Shown here: positions 1-9,809 of the stretch, in pieces
Position numbering within the stretch: the first letter of the stretch is position 1
Layout: every line of letters begins with the position of its first letter
DNA from: Gadus chalcogrammus
Taxonomy: Eukaryota > Chordata > Actinopteri > Gadiformes > Gadidae
NCBI RefSeq assembly: GCF_026213295.1
Contig: NC_079415.1
Coordinates: forward strand, 28,993,681 to 29,057,680
Direction of reading: 5' to 3'
Length of the DNA: 64,000 nucleotides
Notes under the pieces: generated by a model
What the model saw: the letters and a program-made list of their open reading frames with translations, nothing else
What the model was told of the DNA's origin: nothing
Databases searched by the model: none
Translations under genes and position numbers: made by a program

Positions 1-431
1 TTGGGACCGTTGTGTCATTTTTTTTTTATATGCTACATGCCAAATGACTTAATTAATATGTAATTTACTTGTTCCTTTTAAGTATAAAATTGCGTGAGGA
101 GTCCAATTCCTCCACTGAAATGGGTAGAAAGTGCTTTTACGGCTCTCTGCTAGTTAACTATCTGTCACTTCTCTCTGCATGTAGTTATGTTGCACAATAC
201 ACGAATGCTGTTGAGGGAGGTAGCCTATTTGATTCATTTGCTGAAATGTCCAATCAGCTCCAAATTACTACAATGAGTTGAAACACAAGACACAGTATAG
301 TGTCAAGTGTTTCTTTAATACTCTTGGTAGGATAACAAACCTACCATGATTTATCATTCCTTATGTCGTATGGTCATGTACAGGGGTTGGGTTTGTGTCG
401 GGTCTCTTCTTTTTCTGTTTACTAATTATTT

Positions 432-480
<49 letters not shown>

Positions 481-820
481 AAAGTTCCTAAGCCAGAGGG
501 AAACTTTGAACCAATGCAAAAGGCTTAAAATGTACCACCATATCAAAACTAAAAAGAATCTTCAGAAAAAAATAATGAATTTTTATGAGCTGCTGCAGGG
601 AATTTCTGTTTTTCTTTTCTTGTTTGATGGTTTCGGTTAATCTGTTCAAATATTGTGTTATTGTTTGGTCCAAAAGCTTTGATTTCTTTTAACAAACGAG
701 CTGAACATCATCATCATCATCATAATTATAAAAAACGGTATCATTTGACCTTCATTATTCATTGCTTAGGATTTTTTCTTGCATTTATTCTGTTTGTATT
801 ATTTTTAACCATGTTTAATA
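1..820. other. Intergenic, no gene seen
   Basis: No convincing coding region. The first ~90 bases match 37687-37770, so they belong to a dispersed or duplicated repeat; both copies share the words ATGCTACATGCC and TTGTTCCTTTTAAG. A TG microsatellite lies at 433-479. The rest is AT-rich and unremarkable. Confidence 0.5.
433..479 (+). repeat. (TG)n microsatellite
   Basis: Uninterrupted TG dinucleotide run of about 23 units. Confidence 0.97.
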
Positions 821-951
821 AAAAAAAAAGGAAATTACCTGGAAAGGTTACCTCCCCTTCCTCTTATTTTGCCCGCCCACATTATTTGTCCCGACCGCCC
901 ATGAGAAAACGAGTTAAGAACGTGTTCACATAGTTCTTTCCTTGAGAGACA

Positions 952-1017
952 CCGTGGCTTGCAAACGAGCGAATCGTCGCAATTGCTCAGTGTTTGGATG
1001 TACAAAACCTCTAAAAG
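952..1017 (+). pseudogene. THAP-type zinc-finger exon, decayed (unit 1)
   Basis: One frame reads ACKRANRRNCSVFGCTKPLK and then meets a good donor (AAAG|GTAAGT). The spacing C-S-V-x-G-C is the first cysteine pair of a THAP domain, a C2CH DNA-binding fold. The codon expected to be the start is GTG here and ATA in the paralogue at 24853, so both copies have lost ATG. The remainder of the domain, present at 24900-25080, is missing: the two sequences rejoin at a shared ACAAA word, which suggests a microhomology deletion. Loss of the start codon and of the C-x2-H half makes this copy non-functional. The family call rests on the paralogue, which keeps more of the domain. Confidence 0.5.
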
Positions 1018-1857
1018 GTAAGTTAACTAACGCAATATCATTGTGTTGTTGTAGTGTATATGGTTACCTTGTTAGCATTATAATGTTGCTTTAGCATTAG
1101 CGCTACAGCTAACAGCCAAGTTAGTGTCGCTAATGTAACGGTAGATGGCATCAGTTATGTGTGTAAATACCATGGACCTATTAAAGAAAGGACAGCGGAC
1201 TAATACATTGCCGCCCTTTCATAACTATAAATACACGCACTGTAACTCGAGTGTGCACCTCAGCAAGCATGGGGCATCATACGAGAATGGGCACAATTCA
1301 ACAAAGGGGCTACAGGCACTGATCTCTACTGCTTGGATACCAAGGGAATGCAATGTTTTACAATGTCTGCTCACCATTCAACAAACGAATACAACTGTAT
1401 TCTACCGGCCACTGGACCGCAGTAGTTCTAGCGTTTTACTGATGAGGAGATTGACCTGTTAAACTCATCCTAAATACATATGGTGCGTTCCTGGGAACCC
1501 GTGTTTTCGCCCCCTTCTACCCTCTTGCACTCCCAGTTATAGCTGGTTATTTACGGGCAAAAAAGTGTACCTGGAACGCACTATTATAGGCATGTTTTCC
1601 CCTTCACACCTGATTAAAATCAAAGGGTTATTAGCTGATTTCTGCAGAGCTTGATGTCATGGTATTGAGTTGATGAGATGAACTATAAAATATGTAAACA
1701 AATCAAGGATGTAATATCATTTCATAGAACTCATTTTAAGTATTAGGCTAATGTAATTCACTAAACATGCTTCTCTAATATCATCTTACAACTTGCACCT
1801 GGAATACATACAAGGTAAAAAATTGATTACTGATTTTTCTTTGTTGTCTCTACGCAG

Positions 1858-1991
1858 GCCAGCTCATCAAGTGCTTACATTCAGCAGCTTCTCTCAAGGG
1901 ATTTTGCCTGCCAGACAGAAAACCTGGAAACACATATTTGTAGGCACAAAGCTATCCTTAAAGTCTATGCAGCCCCATTTTAAAAGTGAAG
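1858..1991 (+). pseudogene. Second exon of the THAP-like gene, frameshifted (unit 1)
   Basis: Acceptor TCTACGCAG precedes the exon and donor GAAG|GTGTGT ends it. The first part reads SSSSAYIQQLLSRDFACQT. After about 30 codons the plausible frame shifts by one and reads VGTKLSLKSMQPHFKSEG, a motif I recognise from fish multicopy THAP proteins (pattern VGTQLS...L..HFRSEG). The paralogue at 26017-26147 has the same structure and a shift at the same place, so either the lesion predates the duplication or my choice of second frame is wrong. No complete reading frame survives. Confidence 0.45.
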
Positions 1992-2613
1992 GTGTGTACA
2001 TTACTCTGAGTATTTTTTTTTTCTGTGATTTGGTAGATTCTAGGCAGCATAGATTCTAGGCTGATGCTAGATTCTTCCTGCGCTAAAAAGCCTGGTCCTC
2101 TTTGAAAAAGCATCAGGGCCAGAGCCCTGCTAAAACACGAGTCAAACTTGGGAGTTGCATTTCAAAGATGGAATCAGTCAAGAGCCCAGAAGGGTTTCAA
2201 GACAGATGCCACATGAGTTGGTTTATCATTCTCAAACATCAATGAATTCATAATGTATGAATGTTGGCAGAACAGCTTAGAGGGAATGACACGTTGTTGC
2301 CTTTTAGTGTCCAAAATATAATTATTGTGCTTGCCTTGCATGTCATGTTGTGATCAGATCACTTTGCGCTGGTCTTCGTTGAGTGTCCTTAACCTGGCCA
2401 ACCACTTGAGCTTTGAGTCTAGGGAGGAGGGGGCTGGAGGAGACGTCCCTCTCAAAAACTGTGAATCTTTTTCAGCAATACACATTTTAAACCCTCTGTG
2501 TCAATGTTGCATACATTTAAAGAGTTTCTTTCACGTGTACAAATACACAATGCCTCCCTTTATGCAATATCTAAATGTAAATATACTTTTTCCTTTTTTT
2601 TCTCCCTCTGAGG

Positions 2614-2898
2614 AAGACTGCGACGCCTTTTAGAGACCGTAGCACGCAGCGCGGCGCCACCTCAGAGAGTCTGGGTATGGACGGCCCTGGCTCCTCCCTC
2701 ATGTCCAGTCCCAGCGGGGAGCTGAAGATTCTGAGCGTCTACGGTAAAGGGGAGGGCCCTTTGGCGACGGACGGCCATGACACCCTCTTCACCGCGTCAG
2801 AAGTGGAGGCCCTGAACTCGCTGTCTGCGGACCACAGTGCGGCCAAGAGCCTGGAGCGCGGCGAGCGGCTGGTCTGCCGCGAGGAGCTGAGTGTGCAG
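2614..2898 (+). pseudogene. Zinc-finger gene A exon, broken (unit 1)
   Basis: Homologous to the intact A exons at 5540-5823 and 31015-31298 and ends at the same donor (GTGCAG|GTTGG). Two lesions are visible. The acceptor region reads CTGAGGAAG where intact copies read CTGCAGAAG, so the normal AG is lost. One extra base at about 2630 creates an in-frame stop after DCDAF; the exon is 285 bases against 284 in intact copies. Downstream the module is well preserved ([16 protein letters not shown], then a DGHDTLF segment and a LSADHS segment). Confidence 0.8.
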
Positions 2899-3740
2899 GT
2901 TGGAAATCATCTTCTTATTCAGCATCCAAAAGAGAGGCTTCCTCTGTTACGACTCTAAAACAAACCCATTGAAAGCCCACACCTTTATTATTCAGGAAAC
3001 GTTTTTACACCGCCAAATATGCCCGTCTTTTTTTTTTTTTTTTTTTCCTGTGTGATCCGCGCGTTTACACTGACCGAGATAATTTACAGGCTTTATTTCG
3101 CACCCCTATTAAACCTCTCTGACCCTACACATATTGGCTGTTTCATTTTGATGTAAATGCGATAAGACAGCTTTGCGGTTCTAGGGGCGAGGCTTGGGTA
3201 GAGGTGTTGCTGCATTGTCTCTACAAAAGAGACGATGCAGCGATATCAACATGAATAGTTGTAACTGGAGAGAAGGTGTAATCCGCAAGCTGCTGACAAT
3301 CATAGGAGAGAAGGTGATGCAGTCGCATTTAAAGAAGACGAAAGATGGTTGATCTAAGAGAAAGTACCAGAAAAACGTTCCTTACAATGCTTCGTCAGCA
3401 AAGTGGTTAGCAAAATAAAGAATATGTTGGGATTATTGCACTTATAAATAGTTAATCGCGTTTTAGCCTACACTCAGATGTGAATTCATTCTTGCATGCG
3501 GGGGCTTGAATCAAAAAAATTATTTATATATTTTTTTGCAATTCATTGTAAAAAGTCCTCCAGTGTGTAGCTCCGCCTTCTCCTGTTAACCAAGAAAGCC
3601 AGCTCCGAGACGAAGGGGGATTTTATCAACTGGCAGGGTAAAAATGCCTAATCTGTCGTTAGTGGGGATTAACAACTATTCTGTGAAAATGAAAGAATAT
3701 GTCTTGTGTGTGTGTGTTTCCTTTTTTATGTGGAAAGCAG
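2899..3740 (+). other. Intron between A and K exons (unit 1)
   Basis: No gene seen. It starts with the donor-side sequence shared by all units and contains a poly-T run at 3030-3048. The part just before the K exon (GGGGATTAACAACTATTCTG) is shared with 6237, 26919 and 33817. Confidence 0.6.
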
Positions 3741-3804
3741 CAGACCCCAGACACCATTTCAATCAAGGTCGAAGAGGATATTGGTGGAGGCATGCCCGCC
3801 GTAG
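3741..3804 (+). CDS. Zinc-finger gene K exon (unit 1)
   Basis: A 64-base exon reading QTPDTISIKVEEDIGGG, then MPAV. It enters in phase 0 after the tandem acceptor AAAGCAGCAG and leaves in phase 1 at donor GTAG|GTTAGT. Four copies occur in the window (also 6307, 26990 and 33888). Phases fit exactly between the A exon (ends phase 0) and the Z exon (needs two bases), so this is a real coding exon of the family. The acidic IKVEED motif is common just upstream of fish C2H2 finger exons. Function unknown; it probably links the N-terminal modules. Confidence 0.8.
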
Positions 3805-4077
3805 GTTAGTAATACACATTGCATCTATCTATGCAAGAAAACAACCTTTATAAACTGAGAATGTACTCGAATCTGCCTTCTCAGCAGGAGCCTTTAACCC
3901 TTAACCATCCAAAGGGCGACAAGGAAAATGCATAATCAACAAATAGAAGTTAGAAAGAATGTCAAAATATAATTCTTCCAATACACAAGTGTGCACAAAG
4001 TACAAACTGTATACCTTTTGTGAAAACGATTAATTAAAAACATCACTTTCTCTCTTTCTCTGTTTTCCTCTCTGAAG

Positions 4078-5204
4078 AAGACAATGACATCAGAGACTGC
4101 AGCACGCAGCGTGGCGCCACCTCGGAGAGTCTGCGTGTGGACGCCCCTGGCTCCTCCCACATGTCAAGTCACAGCGGGGAGCTGCGCATCCTGAGCGTTT
4201 ACGGACAAGGGGAGGGCCCACTGGTGGTGGACGTCCATAACACCCTTTTTGCCGCGTCAGAACTGGAGGCCTTGAGCTCGCTGTCCGCTGACCACAGCGT
4301 GGCCAAGAGCCTGAACTGCAGCGTGAGGCTCGTCCGTCTTGAGGAGCAGACTGGGCATCGGGGCGGCCGCAAGGGCCGGCCCGATGTCTTGTGTGGAAAG
4401 GTTATTCCCAACAATGCCAATATGATCGTCCACATGAGGACTCACTCTGGGGAGAAGCCCTACAAGTGTGACCAATGCACGAAGTGCTTCAGTCAGAGAG
4501 GCACCCTGAAGCGCCACATGTTGATTCACACCCACAAGAAGCCCTACAGGTGTGACCAATGCCCGAAGTGCTTCAGTCATGGCCTCACCCTGAAGTTCCA
4601 TATGTCGACTCACTCTGGGGAGAAGCCCTACAGGTGTGACCAATGCATGAAGTGCTTCAGTCTGAAAGGCACCCTGAATAAACACGTAAAGACTCACTCT
4701 GGGGAGAAGCCCTACAGGTGTGACCAATGCACAAAGCGCTTTCGAGACAAATGCGACCTGAAGCTCCACCTGAGAACTCACTCCGGTGAGAAGCCCTACA
4801 AGTGTGACCAATGCATGAAGTGCTTCAGTCGGAAAGGCAACCTGAAGATCCACATGACGATTCACTCCGAGGAGAAGCCCTACAAGTGTGACCAATGCAC
4901 GAAGTACTTCAGTCGGAAATGCACCCTGAAGATCCACATGAGGCTTCACTCCGGGGAGAAGCCCTACAGGTGTGACCAATGCATGAAGTGCTTCAGTCAG
5001 ACAAGCCAGCTGAAGATCCACCTGAGGACTCACTCTGGGGAGAAGCCCTACAATTTTGACCTATGCACGAAGCGCTTCAGTAATGGCTCCGCCCTGAAGA
5101 TCCACCTGAGGACTCACTCTGGGGAGAAGCCGTGCGTGTGTCTGCAGTGCAACGGTGGTTTATCATTCTCAAACATCACTGAATTCATAAAGTATGAATG
5201 TTAG
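4078..5204 (+). CDS. C2H2 zinc-finger exon Z1 with a chimeric C-terminus
   Basis: Terminal coding exon of a putative nuclear DNA-binding protein. It begins after acceptor CTCTGAAG and is open for 375 codons to the stop at 5204. Residues ~1-95 are the family's N-terminal module ([37 protein letters not shown]). A degenerate half-finger (VIPNNANMIVHMRTH) follows, then seven canonical C-x2-C-x12-H-x3-H fingers joined by HSGEKPY linkers. Finger 8 reads YNFDLC, so its first zinc-binding Cys is Phe. The last ~15 residues do not resemble the family end: from about 5152 the DNA matches the intron at 2216-2270, so the true final finger was replaced when a deletion joined this exon to the next unit. 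The usual TGEKP linker is SGEKP here. DNA target unknown. Upstream coding exons of this unit are damaged, so whether a full protein is made is uncertain. Confidence 0.85.
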
Positions 5205-5539
5205 CTGATCAGCATAGAGGGAAGGACACATTGTTGCTTTTTAGTGTCAAAATATAATTATTGTGCTTGTCATATTGTGCTCAGATCACTTTGCGCTAGT
5301 GTTCGTTGAGTGTCCTTAACCTGGCCAACCACTTGAGCTTTGAGTCTAGGGAGGAGGGTGCTGGAGGGGACGTCCCTCTCCAAAACTGTTAATCTTTGTC
5401 AGCAGTACACATTTTAAACCCTCTGTGTCAATGTTGCATACATTTAAAGAGTTTCTTTCACGTTTACAAATACACAATGCCTCCCTTTATGCAATATCTA
5501 AATGTAAATGTACCTTTTCCTTTTTTTCTCCGTCTGCAG
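5152..5539 (+). other. Intron sequence of unit 2 fused to exon Z1
   Basis: Beyond the zinc-finger stop the sequence matches the intron before the unit 1 A exon (2216-2613), including TTTATCATTCTCAAAC and the TTTGAGTCTAGGGAGGAGG word. No promoter or THAP exons precede unit 2, unlike units 1 and 3. Confidence 0.75.
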
Positions 5540-5823
5540 AAGACTGCGATGCCTTTGGAGACCGTAGCACTCAGCGCAACGCCACCTCAGAGAGTCTGGG
5601 TGTGGACGCCCCTGGCTCCTCCCACATGTCAAGTCACAACGAGGAACTGAAGATTCTGAGCGTCTACGGAAAAGGGGAGGGCCCTTTGGCGACGGACGGC
5701 TATGACACACTCTTCTCCGCGTCAGAAGTGGAGTCCCTGAATTCGCTGTCTGCGGACCACAGCGCGGCCAAGAGCCTGGAGCGCGGCGAGCGGCTGGTCT
5801 GCCGCGAGGAGCTGAGTGTGCAG
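5540..5823 (+). CDS. Zinc-finger gene A exon (unit 2)
   Basis: Intact 284-base exon between acceptor CGTCTGCAG and donor GTGCAG|GTTGG. Read in phase 1 it gives EDCDAFGDRSTQR, an ATSESLGVDAPGSS stretch, [33 protein letters not shown], and ends LVCREELSVQ. The module is clearly homologous to the start of the Z exons, so a spliced protein would carry it twice. I do not recognise it as a named domain. No start codon in this exon is convincing; translation would have to begin in an upstream exon, and none is visible for this unit after the fusion at 5152. Confidence 0.75.
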
Positions 5824-6306
5824 GTTGGAAATCATCTTCTTATTCACCATCCAAAAGAGAGGCTTCCTCTGTTACAACTCCAGCACACATCCATAGAAAG
5901 CACACACCTCTATGATTTAATGAGTCGTACGTGTAGCCTGGCTATTTCCAGACTCGTTGGTCTAGGGAAGCTGCTGTCATTTTCTTCAGCACAAGAGGCT
6001 TGATCAACTTGTTCAACTGACTCTGTACGCAAATGGCTGCTTGCCGTCGCTTACCTGTCGTCATTGTGTTAAACCAGCCAATAGGGCGCCAGGGGGAGAG
6101 GCCAATTTGGGTGCGACGGCTTCTCCAAAAACGTATCGGAAGCAGAAAGATAAGAAATGCTCTTCTCCAGACCCTTATGAAGGGCGAATTCAAATCGCCG
6201 TCAGAACAGGTTGGGGGAACCCAGTCTATCGTAGGTGGGGATTAACAACTATTCTGTGCAAATGAAAGGAAATGAAAAAGTGTTTCCTTCTTTATGTGGA
6301 AAGCAG

Positions 6307-6370
6307 CAGACCCCAGACACCATTTCAATCAAGGTTGAAGAGGATATTGGTGGAGGCATGCCCGCTGTAG
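6307..6370 (+). CDS. Zinc-finger gene K exon (unit 2)
   Basis: Second copy of the 64-base linker exon, identical in protein to the unit 1 copy, with tandem acceptor AAAGCAGCAG and donor GTAG|GTTAGT. It sits between the unit 2 A and Z exons with matching phases. Confidence 0.8.
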
Positions 6371-6876
6371 GTTAGTAATACACATTGCATCCATGCAAGC
6401 CAACTGACCTACCAACTGAGAATGTACTCGATTCTAACTGCGCTGGTCCTCGTTTGAAAAGCATCATGACCGGCACCCTGCAAAAACACAAGGAGTACTA
6501 TACAGTTTATAGTAGAATGATTTACATCTTCTTCATGGCAGATGTCAGGAATGCTGAATCCGCTCTAATTCCCAGTATAACTACAGTATTGGTAAAGCAG
6601 GTGATCGGAAACCACAGATGACCTGGGTTGTGTCTTTATGACCGCCCCACATCCTTAAAAGGTCGGAGACGTAGCGGTGCCTTCTCAGCTGGAGCCTTTG
6701 ACCCTTGACCCCCCCCAAGGGGAACAAGGGAAATGCATAATAAACAAAAATACGTTAGAAAGTGTCAAAATATACTTCTTCTAATACATCAGTGTGTGCA
6801 AGTACATGCTGTATCCCTTTGTGCAAATAATTAATTAATACCATTACTTTCTCTGTCTTTGTTTTCCTCTCTGAAG
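6371..6876 (+). other. Intron between K and Z exons (unit 2)
   Basis: No gene seen. It ends in a pyrimidine tract (TTTGTTTTCCTCTCTGAAG) shared with the Z-exon acceptors at 4077 and 34216. Confidence 0.6.
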
Positions 6877-7787
6877 ACAACGGCAATGACATCAGAGACT
6901 GCAGCACGCAGCGCGGCGACACCTCAGAGAGTCTGCATGTGGACACCCCTGGCTCCTCCCACATGGCCAGTCACAACGGGGAGCTGCGGATCCTGAGCGT
7001 CTACGGAAAAGGGGAGGGCCCACTGGCGGTGGATGGTTGGTGGAAGGTTTCTCCCAACAATGCCAATATGATGGTACACATGAGGACCCGACCAAACAAG
7101 AAGCCGTACGGGTGCGACCAATGCAACAAGCGCTACGGACGGAAAGATTACCTGAGAATCCACACAATGACTCACACCGGCGAGAAGACCTACAGCTGTG
7201 ACCAATGCACGAAGAGCTTCAGTCAAAGTAACGACCTGAAGAGCCACATGAGGACTCATACCGGCGAGAAGCCCTACAGCTGTGACCAATGCACGAAGCG
7301 CTTCAGCCAGTGCTCGTCCCTGAGGAGCCACATGAGGACTCACACCGGTGAGAAGCCCTACAGGTGTGACCAATGCACGAAGAGCTTCAGTCGAAGTGAA
7401 CACCTGAAGAACCACATGAGGACTCACACCGGGGAGAAGCCCTACAGGTGTGACCAATGCACAAAGCGCTTCAGCCAGTGCTCGTCCCTGAGGAGCCACA
7501 TGAAGACTCACACGGGGGAAAAGCCCTACAGTTGCGACCAATGCACGAAGAGCTATAGTCAAAGTAACGAACTGAAGAGCCACATGAGGACTCACACCGG
7601 GGAGAAGCCCTACAGTTGCGACCAATGCACAAATCGCTTCAGCCAGTGCTCGTCCCTGAGGAGCCACATGAAGACTCACACGGGGGAAAAGCCCTACAGT
7701 TGCGACCAATGCACGAAGCGCTTCTCTCGGCATGACAACCTGAACGTCCACATGAAGACTCACACCGGCGAGAAGTTTAATTTCTAA
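6877..7787 (+). CDS. C2H2 zinc-finger exon Z2, eight fingers
   Basis: Terminal exon, open for 303 codons in the phase supplied by the K exon. It has a short N-terminal module ([16 protein letters not shown]) that stops at AVDG. About 60 residues present in Z1 and Z4 (the LFAASELEAL to LEEQTGH part) are missing and the frame resumes at [12 protein letters not shown]. Eight canonical fingers follow, joined by the standard TGEKPY linker. The recognition regions alternate: [49 protein letters not shown], with fingers 3, 5 and 7 nearly identical. This indicates growth of the array by duplication of two-finger units. Probably a nuclear sequence-specific DNA-binding protein; the target is unknown. 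It lacks a visible promoter of its own. Confidence 0.85.
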
Positions 7788-8727
7788 TGCGAGGCTAGTT
7801 CTATTTCTAACATTATGAGAATCAGGCCCTTTGTCCAAAATTCGGAACTACCCCTTTAAAGGGATGCTTTGACGCCTGTATCCAGGTGCTGCTTTTTTTT
7901 TCATCATGATTAAATGCTTTCCAACTTTGATTCGCCATGTTTTTATTTTTGAGAAATGATGTCTGTGTGATGAAGAATGACTTAGTTCTAGGACACTTCT
8001 GACTGCAATACATTTGATTTATTTTTAGAGCTTAATCATGGGAAGAAACAGGCAGCAAATTTACCAAGCATTCGTTCAGTCAGTTGCAAATGCAAACTAT
8101 CTTAATGCCTTTTAATTAGAGGGGACGGGAGGTATCTCTAGGTCCAAGGAGAATGTATATAAATTGCTTTAAATTGATTAATTATATAAACAGGGTTTAT
8201 TTCATTTGTAAACAATTGTATATTGAAGTTACGTTCGATATTTCCACAAGTATGTCATTACCTCTACCTTTATTAGAAAAAGCCTGCAAAGTTCACCTGT
8301 GAAATAGACTGCAATTAAACCCCACACATTATACATGATTGTGTTAATTTCACTCACCTTTTGTCATGTCCTTAATGCCAACTACCTCTTGTTTTGACTT
8401 TCTAATTGCTGTCTTTCTACTGGCATTATTTTCTATTTCATATCTTGTACCACAATAGGCAATCATGGTTGAAGAGGATCCACTTAAAAAGGTCCCTGGT
8501 TAAATGTCTAGATCTCAGTGATGCTTGAGTCAGTTCATGCCGGTCCTCTCTCTAGAATGCAGCTTTATTCTAATGGGACAGAGTCGGAAGATTCCTAGCA
8601 TTGGTCACCCTTCACTCCTTGTTTGCCGTGGCGGCTGGTGATCAAATGTGTGGGATGGGTGCAGTAATGAACGGGGGTAGACAATTTTGATATCCTGTAT
8701 TGTGGTGCATTTCTGGGATGCCCACTA
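7788..8727. other. 3' flank of the zinc-finger gene, no gene seen
   Basis: The first ~200 bases resemble 35060-35230 downstream of Z4 (shared words GATTAAA, TTTGATTCGC, ATGTCTGTGTGAT), so this is conserved 3' untranslated sequence. The rest is AT-rich without coding potential. Confidence 0.55.
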
Positions 8728-8745
8728 GGTAAAAAAATCACTCAG

Positions 8746-8927
8746 ACTATTAGAATATTACATGAAATCAATAAAAAAAGGATTTTAAATAAGGAAATGT
8801 TGGCCCTATGAAAAGTATAATCATGCATATGTACTCACTATTAGAATATTACATGAAATCAATAAAAAAAGGATTTTAAATAAGGAAATGTTGGCCCTAT
8901 GAAAAGTATAATCATGCATATGTACTC
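8746..8927 (+). repeat. 91-bp tandem duplication
   Basis: The 91 bases from 8746 are repeated head to tail from 8837 with no difference seen by eye. They lie in the subterminal region of the Tc1-like relic. Confidence 0.95.
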
Positions 8928-9518
8928 ACTACTTGGTTTGGGCCCCTTTTGCATGAATTACTAATGTGGCATGGATGCCATCAGCCTGTGGCACTGCTGA
9001 GGTGTTATGGAAGACCAGGGTGCTTCAATAGCGGCCTTCAGCTCTTAGCCATTGTTTGGTCTCAAGTATTTCATCTTTCTCTTGGCAATGCCCCATAGAT
9101 TCTCTATGGGGTTCAGGTCAGGCGAGTTTGCTGGCCAATCAAGGACAGTAATCCCATGGTCATTGAACCAGGTTTTTGTAGTTTTGGCAGTGTGGGCAGG
9201 TGCCAATTCCTGCTGGAAAATGAAGTCGGCATCCCCTTAAAGATGGTCCGCTGAAGAAAGCATGAAGTGCACTAAAAGCAGATGATATGGCTCCCCAAAC
9301 CAACAGACTGTGGTAACTTCACACTGGACTTCAAGCATCTTGCATTCTGTGCCTCCAATCTTTCTCCAGACTCTGGGACCTTGGTTTCTGAAAAGAGGAC
9401 TTTGGACCATTGAGCAACAGATCAGTTATTTTTTTCTTTAGCACAGGTAAGACGCTTCTGATGTTGTTTTTTGTTCAGGAGCGGCTTGACAAGAGGAATA
9501 TGACATTTAAAGCCCATT

Positions 9519-9809
9519 TCACAGATTTGATGCACTCACCCCAGCCTCAGTCCAGTCCTTGTGAAGCTCTCCAACACTTTTGAAAGGCCTTTTGCGCACA
9601 ATCCTCTCCAGGCTGCGGTCATCCCTGCTCCTTGTGCACCTTTTTCTTCCACACTTTGCCCTTCCACTTAACTTTCTATTAATGTGCTTTGATACAGCAC
9701 TTGGCGAACATCCAACTTCTTTTGCAATTAACTTCTGAGGCTTTCCCTCCTTGTGGAGGGTGTCAATGATGGTTTTCTGCACAACTGTCAGGTCAGAAGT
9801 CTTCCCCAT
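9519..9809 (-). pseudogene. Tc1-like transposase, N-terminal fragment
   Basis: 97 codons starting MGKTSDLTVVQKTIIDTL and containing the paired-like helix-turn-helix DNA-binding segment typical of Tc1 transposases, then a basic region (GRKRCTRSRDDRSLERIV). The frame stops before the DDE catalytic domain. The remainder lies downstream on the same strand as disrupted sequence. Confidence 0.85.

Larger units (their letters stand above)
840..2960 (+). repeat. Segmental repeat, zinc-finger upstream unit 1
   Basis: This block matches 24737-26880 (unit 3) in order along its length: the GGTTACCTCCCC start, the THAP exon remnant, the second THAP-linked exon, the intron containing CATCAATGAATTCA, and the A exon. 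It is one copy of the 5' half of a duplicated zinc-finger gene. It differs from the other copy by small indels and a ~170-bp deletion inside the THAP exon. Confidence 0.8.

Noticed and set aside
361..546. Open frames of repeated Thr-His or Cys-Val across the TG run
   Set aside because: They are translations of a dinucleotide repeat; the same holds at 43508-43994, 44068-44499 and 57323-57609.
4257..5033. 258-codon minus-strand frame opposite the Z1 fingers (also 6924-7838 and 34399-34923)
   Set aside because: Antisense shadow of the repetitive finger exon; the regular LVTLVGLL pattern is the reverse reading of the finger and linker codons.
8746..8927. CRISPR-like direct repeats here or in the 188-bp and 102-bp arrays
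   Set aside because: Units are contiguous without unique spacers, and the window is clearly eukaryotic.
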